This document shows, piece by piece, positions 54,970 to 64,000 of a stretch of 64,000 bases of DNA. The first letter of the stretch is position 1. Each line of letters starts with the position of its first letter. Position numbers and translations under genes: made by a program. The stretch is from positions 101,633,237 to 101,697,236 of the forward strand of contig CM046878.1 of the NCBI GenBank assembly GCA_025667525.1, read 5' to 3'. The stretch comes from Glebionis coronaria (lineage: Eukaryota > Streptophyta > Magnoliopsida > Asterales > Asteraceae). Below the pieces are notes generated by a model that was not told the DNA's origin, ran no database searches, and saw nothing but the letters and a program-made list of their open reading frames with translations.

Positions 54970-56535
54970 TTATTGCATGAGTTCGCTAGCTAGTTGCAGC
55001 CCAATAGCCTTGGCATGCTTAACTACCTTTGGTCTAGGCAAAGCCTTAGTAAAAGGATCAGCTACGTTATCATCTGTGTGAACTTTTATTAATTTTATTT
55101 CTCGAGCTTCAGCTCGTTCTCGAACGTAGTGATATCTACGTTTAAAGTGTCTGGCGCCTTTCATGACTCCAGAATCATTGGCGAATATATATGCAGCAGA
55201 ACTGTCATAATATATATCAATAGGTTCTTTAATTAAAAGCATCACTCCAAGATCTCCAATAAACTTCCTAATCCAATCAACTTCCATTGCGGCTTCTGAA
55301 GTGGCCATGTACTCAGATTGAGTCGCATGCATAGCAATGGTTTTCTGCTTCTTGCTCTTCCAGTCAACTGCTCCTCCATTGATGACAAACACGTAACCCG
55401 TCTGAGACTTCGTATCGTCTTTATCACATTTCCAGGACGCATCACAGAAACCTATAACATTCAGTTCTGTGTCTGGTTTACCCCCGAATACCAAAAACAT
55501 ATCTTTCGTACTCCTCAATTACTTTATTATATGTTTAACAACAGTCCAGTGGAGCTTCCTTGGATTCTGTTGGTAACGACTGACCAAGTTCTGAGCAAAC
55601 GCCACATCAGGCCTTGTGCATCTTACAGCATACATAATAGATCCTACAGCCGAAGCATAAGGCACCTTCTGCATGTAAGCCACCTCTTCAGGTCTTGATG
55701 CATCTAACTCATGAATTAATTCATGCTTAACCTCCATAGGTTGAAAACCTTTCTTAGAGTTATGCATGTTATACTTCTTCAATATCTTATCAATATAAGC
55801 ATCTTGACTAAGACCAATTAACCGTCTTTTCCTATCCCGATAAATTTTAATTCCTAGAATATATGCAGCAGCTCTTAAATCCTTCATAGAAAAACATTTA
55901 CCAAGATAATCCTTAACTTCCTTAAGTCTTGGAATGTTACTTCCGATAATTAATATGTCATCGACATATAAAATTAGAAATACTACATCACTCCCACTAG
56001 CTTTGCGATATACACATGGCTCATCACGATTTTGAATAAATCCGAACTTTTTGATTTCTTCATCAAATCATTTATTCCAATGACGTGATGCTTGCTTCAA
56101 ACCGTAAATAGATCTTTGAAGTTTGCATACACGTTTTGGATATTTAGGATCAACGTACCCTTCCGGTTGTTGCATATAGATTTCTTCATCTAAGCGACCG
56201 TTCAAGAAGGCAGTTTTAACATCCATTTGCCATATCTCATAGTCATAGTATGCTGCTATAGCTATGAGAATCCTAATAGCTCGTAAGTCTGCTACAGGAT
56301 AAAATGTCTCCTTGTAGTCTACGCTAAAAGTTTGAGTAAAATCTTTAGCTACTAAACGTGATTTATAGGATTGTACTTCACCATCCATGTCGGTTTTCTT
56401 CTTGAAGATCCACCTATTTTTCAATACTTTATCATTTTTAGGCGCATCAACAAGAATCCAAACATTGTTGATTTTCATGGATTTCATTTCCTCATTCATC
56501 GCAACTATCCATTTAGACTTTTCTGGATCAAGCAT
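54970..56535 (-). pseudogene. Copia-B reverse transcriptase and RNase H
   Basis: One frame (minus strand, downward from 56535) with stops at 56068 and 55519 separating three open segments. RT: KSRLVAKDFTQ, DVKTAFLNGRLDEEIYMQQPEG, SIYGLKQASRHW, an YVDDILI active site encoded near 55950, and YASAVGSIMYA. RNase H: FCDASWKCDKDDTKSQTGYVF, ATQSEYMATSEAAMEVDWI, ending VADPFTKALPRP. The landmarks are complete, so decay is by point mutation. Without an intact frame it is non-functional. Confidence 0.9.
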
Positions 56536-56685
56536 TGTGGATCGATAGTTAGCAGGTTCACCAAGATAACCCTACTTCCTCTTCATCATCCTCTATGTTA
56601 AGACATAGTTTTATTGGCGCACGTATAGTCCTTCCAGACCTACGTGGAGGAATTAATTCCAGTGGAGCTCCCAGACTTTCTGGCT

Positions 56686-57203
56686 CTATTGGAATTTCTT
56701 CGCTAGTATTTTCAGAAGGTAATGTATCTTATTGAATTTTTCAAGATCATAGTTTCTCCCACTGAATTCTTGATTTACAAGATCATTTTCAAGGAAGTCT
56801 CCATCCCTAGCAACAATAACTTTGTTCTCAAGCGGATAATAGAAGTAGTAACCCATAGTTTCCTTAGGGTAACCTACAAAGATACATTTTACTGAGCGTT
56901 GTTGGAGTTTATCTCTAGAGTCACGTTTCACATGCGCCTCACAACCCCAAATCTTTAAATAAGACAAATATGGCTTTTTGCCATGCCATAACTCATATGA
57001 TGTCTTATCAACCTTCTTTGTGGGAATCATATTCAGAATACGAACAACACATTCTAGAGCATAGTCCTAAAAGGATAAAGCTAAAGTTGTAAGATTAAAC
57101 ATAGATCGCACCATATCCAATGATGTACGATTTCTCCTTTCGGATACACCATTTTGTTGTGGAGTATATGGAGAAGTAAGTTTCTGAACAATTCCGTTCT
57201 CAC
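56686..57203 (-). pseudogene. Copia-B integrase C-terminal part
   Basis: From 57203 down, a shifted frame with one stop encodes the end of the integrase core (a PQQNGVSERRNR-type motif around 57130-57175) and then the GKKPYLSYLKIWGCEAHVK and KCIFVGYPKETMGY segments typical of the Copia integrase C-terminus. A frameshift relative to the gag-integrase segment lies near 57204. Confidence 0.82.
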
Positions 57204-59012
57204 CTAAATAATCTTTAAATCTTGACTTAAATATTCACCGCCTCGATCGGAACGAAGAGCTTTAATCTTCTTTCCTAGTTTCAATTCTACTTCCGCTTTA
57301 AAAACTTTGAATGTTTCAAATACCCCATGTTTATGCTTAAGTAAATAAACATAACCATAACGGCTATAATCATCCGTAAATGTTAACAAGTAGCTAGCAC
57401 CTTTCCTTGACACATGTCTAAGTGGTTCACACACATCAGTGTGTATCAAACCAAGTAGCTCATTAGCCCTTTTAATATCGCTATTAAAAGGTTTCTTGGT
57501 CATCTTTCCAGAGATACAAGACTCACATTTATCAAATGATTCATCATTGATACTTTCCAAAAGACCATTACGTTGAAGCTTTTGAATGCGAGTCTTCCCA
57601 ATATGGGCAAGTCTACAATGACAAAGATAAGAAGAGTTCTTATCTAACTTTCTCTTCTTATTCATGCTAAAAACAGAATTAATCTTTCTCTTGGAATTAT
57701 TACCATGCATGTTAATTTCAAAAACACAATTCACAGAAATTGCATCAAAATAGAATAAACCATCTTTGAAAACAGAAATTCTATTATTATCAATAGTGTG
57801 AATAAATCCAAGATCCAACATACTAGAAAAGGAAATAACACCCCTAACAATTGTAGGTGCATAATGACAATCATTTAAACTCAGTACTAAACCCGAAGGT
57901 AAAACTAGATTAAATGTTCCTATAGCTTCAACCGCTGCTTGTGTGTCATTGCCCACTTGCGGAAATTGTTCCCCATAGGTAAGCTTCCTTTCCAACTCAT
58001 ATCCCTGCAGGGTATTACAAATGTTAATACCACATCCCGTATCATATACCCAGGAATTTGATTTGTATGTAAGATAAAATAACTCTATCATAAATAAGTT
58101 ACCTGAAGATGCTGCAACACTAAGCTTAGCCTTCTTCTTTATTTCTCGCAACTCCTCGAGATAAAGAGGGCAGTTCCTCTTCCAGTGACCACTTGCTTTG
58201 AAATGGTGACAAGTCTCATCCTTTTGAGATTGACTCTTCTTGACAAAGTTCTGCTTAGGTTTAGAATAAGTCGCAACTGGTTTGCTCTTATCACCCTTGC
58301 CTTTGCCTTTGCCTTTTTTGTTGTTCTTGTGCGGTTTTGGCTTACTCACTCCACCCTTTTGTACATAAAGCACAGGAAGAGTAGATGTACTTGCTTTGTC
58401 CTTTAGACCCTTTTCGTAGTCAATGAGCATTGTGTGCAAGTCATTAACTGTCTTCCCCGCAGAATGCATATTAAAGTTCCTAACTAAATCATTGAAGTCC
58501 CTATTAAGAGACCTATTGATTAGGTTAATTACCTTATCATTGTCGTAGGGTTTCCCTAGTGCGATGAGCTGTTCCATGTAACCCTTGATCTCTTGATAAT
58601 GTGCACTAACGGGTTTCCCAGGGGCTTGCTTACAACTGTTCAAAGCATCTACCAAGTCGTAGATCTCCACAGCCTGAGGCTTCTCATACATTGCCTTGAG
58701 CTCTTCAAGCATTTGATTTGGAGCAAATAGCTCAAATTTCCTTTGCAAGAAAGGAACCATTTTTCCGAGCATTAAACAAGCCACATCATTGTGCTTCTTA
58801 ACCTCTGCCTCATAATTCGATCTTTAAACTGGAGTAGCATTAGGGCCAAGGGGCGCAGGAAACGCCCTGGTCAAGTAATCAGAAGTACCCGCTACTCTCA
58901 AGACAATTCTCAATGAGCGATACCAATCGTTGAAGTTTGGGCCAGTTAGTTCCTGACGTTCAAGATAAGTCTTGAAGGCAGAACTCAATGTGTTGTTATC
59001 GGGTTAAGCCAT
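57204..59012 (-). pseudogene. Copia-B gag, protease and integrase N-terminal part
   Basis: Probable start ATG 59010-59012. Two stops occur in the first 70 codons (after MA, and before RSNYEAEVKKHND); the frame is open from 58784 to 57204. Gag is of the UBN2 type (SLNRDFNDLVRNFNMHSAG). The zinc knuckle CHHFKASGHWKRNC has Phe where the second Cys is expected. Protease: YDTGCGINIC. GAG-pre-integrase: CRLAHIGKTRIQKL...CESCISGK. Integrase core: IHTDVCEPL and LRSDRGGEYLS. Lys/Gly-rich linker between gag and knuckle. Confidence 0.88.
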
Positions 59013-60525
59013 TTCTACATAAATAAGTTCAAAATATTAGTATTTTCGATAATACCATTAAAGAAATAAAATTACCCCGGTAATTAAAACCATAGTATTT
59101 TCCTTGAAACTAGAATCCACATTGACATAAACTTATCACATCAGTTGATCTGCTAGTGATAAATGTACTCAACATGATAACTTGTCGAACAATAATTGAC
59201 AAACAAATTTGCAATTTCTAGATATTTTTAGGGATTTACGCTGCCAAAAGTCATTTTGCATCGTAAACATGTTTCATCCCTACTTTATGCCTTAAGTTTC
59301 CAGATCTCACTGAGTAACTCAATTAAGTCAACTAATCTAAAGAACACAAAACCTTCATGTGCAAGCTTATTCAGTCATGAAGTTTTCTCTCCGTTACAAA
59401 ATCGTCCAAATCTTATATGACAACAATTGTAACTTCAAGTGTTCGTCAATTAGATGGCATAAGACTTAAATTTAAGGGTATAGATTTTTGGTGTCAAAAA
59501 TCATGGACGGAGAAGCATGCATACATCTCCATAACATTAGTTTAATAAAACTTTTAGTAAACCTTTTGGTGAGTCAAAATTTCGCCATAAATCGCAAGTT
59601 GAGGTATTGGTTAAACCAATTAAAGATTTTACCCACAACAATTTACAACGTACTTTTTCTAGAACTTAGCTAAAGCACAAAGCAATGGCCTTATTCATTG
59701 TGTTTCGGATGTGAATTTGCGGTAAATCAACCTTAAGATATAATGCTAATGATAATCGTAGGTAATTTCAATTTGACGCACAGGCGAGCCGGGAATTCGG
59801 TCAGCGACTAATGGCATAACACCTCCTTCCTTAACCGGGTACATGACCAGCGGTGTGTTAAACCCACTTTATAGTTTGTCAAAAGGAGTAGGCCGTTAAA
59901 TTATCATTGCAAATTATCAATCAACACAATTCTATGTAATTTAGATCTCAAAACAATTCATTAATTATTATATGATTTAGTCCATATTAATTTTTCTTGG
60001 AAAAAATAACCCTTGTTTACAACATACAATTAATATAAAACGTATAAAAACAAGTAGGTACAAAAAAACTAAATCAAATAGCCACATGCATAATAATTTA
60101 TTCAAAGAACATAAAATCTAGGGTTTTTATAGACATAAAAAGTCTTCCCTAATTTTAAAACTTTGGATCAAATAAAGCAAATAGCATATCAAATCATATG
60201 ATCCGTGAAAAAACATGCATGTTCATCACGGATCTCCCACATAATCTTAACAATTAAATCTCTCTACGGATCGTAACCATACATGACATAACAATTACTT
60301 CATGCAAATATCTAAAGATAATCATCATGTAATTTTTAGGGTTTCAAAACAAAAAAACTTTAAAATAAAATAAAATACGGCTAGGTCGATTTAAATAAAA
60401 AACAAAACCCTAATTTTTGTGAAAACCTAAAAAACAACATATGATTTTTAACCCAAATCAATATTAGTTAAGAAAAATATTAGATCTCGATAATTATAAC
60501 ATGTTAAAACGGATCTCGATGTCAC
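59013..60525. other. Copia-B leader, non-coding
   Basis: About 1.5 kb between the LTR and gag without a gene. The primer site expected next to 60525 (minus strand GTGACATCGAGATCC) is at best a degenerate match to the Met-tRNA site. Confidence 0.6.
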
Positions 60526-61349
60526 TGAAGGTTTATTAAGCTCATAACAATTACGCAAAAACCTAAATAAGATCAAAACACGCATAGCGGAAGCGATTTA
60601 ACAAGATTATAATTAATAACACATTAATAATTAATCGAGTTAGGGTTACATACCTTTTAGCTAGAGCAAATCCACAAGAACACCACCAAATCACCAATTA
60701 GGGTTTATATGAAGAATACCAATATATAGTTTATAGTGAAACTATATTACGCTCTTGTACACACGTAATGCAACGGGCTAATAGTGAGTCTAGCACTTGC
60801 AAACCGGAGCTTCAACACTTGTGGAATATCTACCCAACAACCCTAGAGAGGGGCTAGGACTAGATAATTAAATAGCAAAATCGAAAACCAAAGAACCCTA
60901 AAAGGGTGTGTTTGGCTGGCGATCAAAGAGACCGTTCCCAAAGTCAGTCGTCTTTACCCAAGTGTGAACGAAAAAGAGAGAATGGGATGGAAAAATTATG
61001 TGGGCTAAGAGTTGTTTATATAGGCTAGCAAAACTTGGTTTCCATGTCATAAACAATTTAGGAAAGAAAATTTTTTTCCTTCCCCTTTTTTCCCTTGTAG
61101 CCGACGGCCAAAAGCCCACCCAAGGGGGCTTCCGAAACTTCCTGTTTTCTTCTATTTAATTCCATAACGATCGTTATACTTAACTCTTAATTTATTTAAC
61201 GACCGTTTGAGTTAAGCTCGGTTTAATTTAATAAACATAATAAATATATTTATTAAAATTAATTAACCGTTTACGTATTGTGTGCAATCCCGTAATCCTG
61301 AGTTCGATCCTATCGCACGACTATTTACTTTTATGTCCTTAAACTTTCA
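60526..61349 (-). repeat. 5' LTR of Copia-B
   Basis: 824 bp, bounded by TGAAGG and TTTCA on the plus strand. It contains the 41-bp segment missing in the other copy. Confidence 0.92.
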
Positions 61350-61586
61350 ACCACAACATTGGTAGAGGCCTGTTATGTTGGTGTTGGTTGTTTGGAAGAA
61401 GTTGGTGGTACTTGACTGAGATACAAGTGTTGTGAAGAGGGTGTCCAGTGATAAGTTGATTGTATTGTTTTTGAGTGTTTGGTTGTTAGAGCATGTTTTG
61501 TAGGCGAAAGATGTGAGGTCGGTGGTGTCAGCGACAGAGTTGGTGGCGGAAGTAAGGAGGAACAGAAAGAAGAGGAGGAGAGCCAT
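61350..61586 (-). pseudogene. Gnk2/DUF26 secretory or plasmodesmata-located protein gene, 5' part
   Basis: ATG at 61586. The first 20 residues (MALLLFFLFLLTSATNSVAD) are a signal peptide. Then comes the first half of a Gnk2 (DUF26, stress-antifungal) domain: FAYKTCSNNQTL, SLDTLFTTLVSQSS, FFQTTNTNITGLYQCC. Copia-B interrupts the coding sequence after this point, at the ACCAC duplication; the next part is at 53157-53394. Family members are secreted or membrane-anchored cysteine-rich proteins of the apoplast or plasmodesmata. Whether this one had a transmembrane anchor cannot be told because the 3' end is missing. Confidence 0.82.
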
Positions 61587-61627
61587 TGTTTGTGTGTGTG
61601 TTTGATCATCAGTGGTATCCTTTGGGT

Positions 61628-61635
61628 TATTTATA
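61628..61635 (-). promoter_or_regulatory. Probable TATA box of the Gnk2 gene
   Basis: TATAAATA on the minus strand, 42 bp upstream of the ATG. A CA-rich leader (ACACACACAAACA) lies between. Confidence 0.55.
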
Positions 61636-61639
61636 GGAA

Positions 61640-64000
61640 GAGTTCTGTTTGAGCCTTACTTGCAATACTGGAGCTTGGCTCGCAATTTATTACCTAGACC
61701 CGGGGCTGTTCATTGGAAGAGGGTGATGGTGACGTTATTGTTTTACTAATTTACAGGTATAGTCATTTGATCATTCGATAAATAAAATTTATCTTGCTAA
61801 GCATGATTAAAGGTACAAAATACCTTTTCCTACCAACAGTAAAGTCTAAAATTAGGGAATTCATATGTTGTTTGAGTATAGTCGTGATTCGTGAGTAGTT
61901 AACAGTTTTGAGCTATCCGCGCTTATATACCATCAAGTCATATATCATTAGCTGATACGAGACCATATATACTAGCTATGTGATGCGTGCAAGCATTGAG
62001 CATATGCCGATGTGAGACGATAAAACTTAAGCAAATATCATATGCTGAAAAAAATAACGGGCTCAGCTCGTAGTATACTTATAACCTTAATCACTAAAAG
62101 AAAACGTGACAGGATCATTAGTCAAATAGATCGAAGCCTACTTAAAAGTACTACCATCATCATAACATCATTACAAAAATCGGGCCTTTTAGCCACGATG
62201 AGGAGTCGTGCCATAAAGTCGTTTTTCCACAACAAGTCTTTGCTAAAGTATTGATTTGTATTTCAATGAAGGACTCCATCAAATGTACTTCTGATCATAT
62301 GAACCACTCTCAACTTTAAAAACAATAATCTACTCTTTTTTTACATGTGATTAAGCTACTGGTTTACAAATTCTTTTACTACAAGAAGAATGTGGCAGAA
62401 TTTTGTTTTTGCCGATTAATCTTGCGCCACTACCTTTGCGTTTTCATGTGTATTTGAGACAAGAGTGGTAATCTTTTTTTCAGCAAGCAAGTACTTTAAC
62501 TTGCAAGTTTTTCAGTTTGACTAGAAAGTACTATGACTTGCAAGAGAATAATATCCCCGTACCTCAATGATTTTATCAGAGCTTAATTATTACTTTGTAC
62601 TCCAGTTTTAATTAGTTACATCCAAATTATACTCCTGATGTTTGAGAGTTGATGGTACGATAGTATCGATAAGTTGCACCATTTTTTGCTCCATAAGAAT
62701 TAAGAGAAAAAAGAAGAGATTTATTTAACTTAAAACACATACTTTTATTGATAATTGGTTCTGTATTTATAACCGATCCACCTAAAGACGTTTCCTAATC
62801 AAACATGGATTAATATGGGAGACATGCCCTTAGCCCATTCACAAAGTCTTCATGCCACTTTGGTGCCTTTCTGGTCCGCTTCTCACTGTGTCACAGGTTC
62901 TTGCTATGGATTTCCAGGATCGATATGATCAAACAACACAGCCCTTCATCATCATCATCAAATCATTCAGAAAAACATAAGAACAAAGAAGATGGGATTG
63001 AACCCTAAAATAATCTTTCTGATATATTGAATAAAAAGGTTGAATTACAAAATTCCTAATCTATATATAAGGTATGAATCGGTATGATTGCACCCTTTCT
63101 ACATAAGTAATCGACACAACCTATTCTAATGTTACATTCCTTTCGTAACCGTCAAATTTCCTTAATTGGGTTTGCTTGGCCTGCGGCCCAAACCAGAAAT
63201 ATATGGGCTTATAGGGTCTTAATTGAAAAATCAGTATATAAATTAAGTCACTAGTAGAGTGTTTGTTTTGTGCTTAAAACGACTTTCCAGAAAAAGTCAC
63301 CTATAGAGTCTTCATATTAAGTTCATGACTTAATTCATTATTTTACAAATTTAGCCTCCAACTTCTTCTCTTATTTAATTTAAAAGGGTATAACAATAAT
63401 TTTCTTTAATTCAAACACTTTATTTAGCACATGAAACAAACAGTAATATAACCATCTACAAATAGACATTTAATTTTTCAGGACTTATTAAAAAAACTAA
63501 ACAAACAAGCCCTAATAAACTAAACCGCCTTTTGGCCTACAAGTTTTAATGGGCCTAGGGCTGACCATCAGCTCGTACCGGATCAGTATAAGGTTGGACT
63601 GGATTTGAAATGGTCTAAAATCTCGGACAAAGGACCGGATTGAATTGGTCTAAGCTAGTTCGATTCGGTATTCGGTCTAGTCTAGTTTTATTATTCATTA
63701 TCGATGGGTTTTTGCTAAAACCGAATTAGACCGGCCGGATCAAAGACTAAAATGATCAAAACTCCACGAACTAGTCCAAAACCTCGAACCGAGGACAGGA
63801 CCGAAATTATCCGATTCGGTTTGGGTCGATGGTCCAAACGCGCACCCCTGCTTTTGATCATTGTTTTAAGATAATTGTTTTCTTTACAAATAAGCGGTGT
63901 TAATCTTCTTTTTCAAAGTTTTTAAGATTTAGTAGAACGCTCCATTTAAGACTCAATTGTTAAAAAGTAGTTGTAGCCTCTATGCCATCGCGCGACTTTG
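61640..64000. other. Intergenic DNA with small transposon traces
   Basis: No gene. At 62186-62220 an AGCCACGA/TCGTGCC hairpin follows ATTACAAAAATCGGGCC, and at about 62377 ACTACAAGAAGAATG occurs; both resemble CACTA-type ends. 63254-63512 has AGTGTTTGTTTTGTGCTT at one side and AAACAAACAAGCCCT at the other, a possible MITE. No target duplications were found. Confidence 0.4.
63556..63850. mobile_element. Possible hAT-type MITE
   Basis: Opens TAGGGCTGACCATC and closes GATGGTCCAAACGCGCACCCCTG, imperfect inverted ends in hAT style. The interior has GACCGG and CCGATTCGGT blocks. The ends differ by an insertion, and no 8-bp duplication was seen. Confidence 0.4.

Larger units (their letters stand above)
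53390..61354 (-). mobile_element. Copia-B: decayed minus-strand Ty1/Copia element
   Basis: LTRs at 53395-54178 (784 bp) and 60526-61349 (824 bp) begin TGAAGG and end TTTCA on the plus strand, both TG...CA. A perfect ACCAC duplication flanks them (53390-53394, 61350-61354). On the minus strand a purine tract AAGTGGGAGC precedes the 3' LTR (54179 side). Gag, protease, integrase, RT and RNase H are present in Copia order but broken by several stops and a frameshift. The LTRs differ by small indels (41 and about 11 bp) and scattered substitutions, so it is older than the Athila and element E. Confidence 0.93.

Noticed and set aside
62176..62391. CACTA transposon
   Set aside because: Two CACTA-like ends are in the same orientation and imperfect; no coding or duplication supports an element.

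Overview
The window is plant nuclear DNA from an eudicot, most likely a member of the Asteraceae. It is almost wholly made of nested LTR retrotransposons. The family guess rests on the gag-like protein at 24728-26908 (motifs such as KPSILGKPP and CVFTANHDACVKK) and on the LARD protein 'ORF-A' (motif FDCLLN...PRFLLEFF). Both resemble protein families I recall from Tanacetum and related Asteraceae, from memory and not verified. No rRNA, tRNA, CRISPR or intact host gene was seen.

Layout. 651-1712 is a long foldback element. 3029-7123 is a Copia element with very short LTRs (Copia-A). 10203-10320 is a broken homeodomain exon of the HD-ZIP IV type, about 1.6 kb upstream of a Helitron 3' terminus (11938-11967). 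13268-19658 is a truncated minus-strand copy of a large non-autonomous LTR element (LARD), abutting a chromovirus-like LTR (19659-31152). That LTR is split by a Copia-related non-autonomous element with identical LTRs ('element E', 21944-30558). 31260-53161 is a small minus-strand LTR element ('element C'). It holds a plus-strand LARD (32135-52046), which in turn holds a young Athila-type Ty3/gypsy element (36188-47116) with an intact 1892-codon polyprotein. 53390-61354 is a decayed minus-strand Copia (Copia-B). Perfect 5-bp target duplications fix the borders of Copia-A, element C, the plus LARD, the Athila and Copia-B.

Pieces of one minus-strand host gene, a Gnk2/DUF26 cysteine-rich secretory or plasmodesmata-located protein, are spread over 30 kb (61350-61586, 53157-53394, 31153-31264), separated by Copia-B and element C.

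The most unusual content is structural. (1) The LARD family carries three non-pol ORFs (A, B, C). A nested double-hairpin module with core GCGGTTCCTTA/TAAGGAACCGC lies just upstream of the LTR TATA box and again ahead of each ORF: eight copies over two elements, with paired substitutions. (2) The decamer TTCCGAATAG is arrayed in the transcribed leaders of two unrelated families, as an 18-bp minisatellite in element E and as inverted pairs in the Athila LTR. (3) Element E also holds a 152-bp tandem array in which every unit contains three consecutive hairpins with compensatory changes. Together these suggest that RNA or DNA secondary structure is a shared strategy of the non-autonomous elements here; that is inference.
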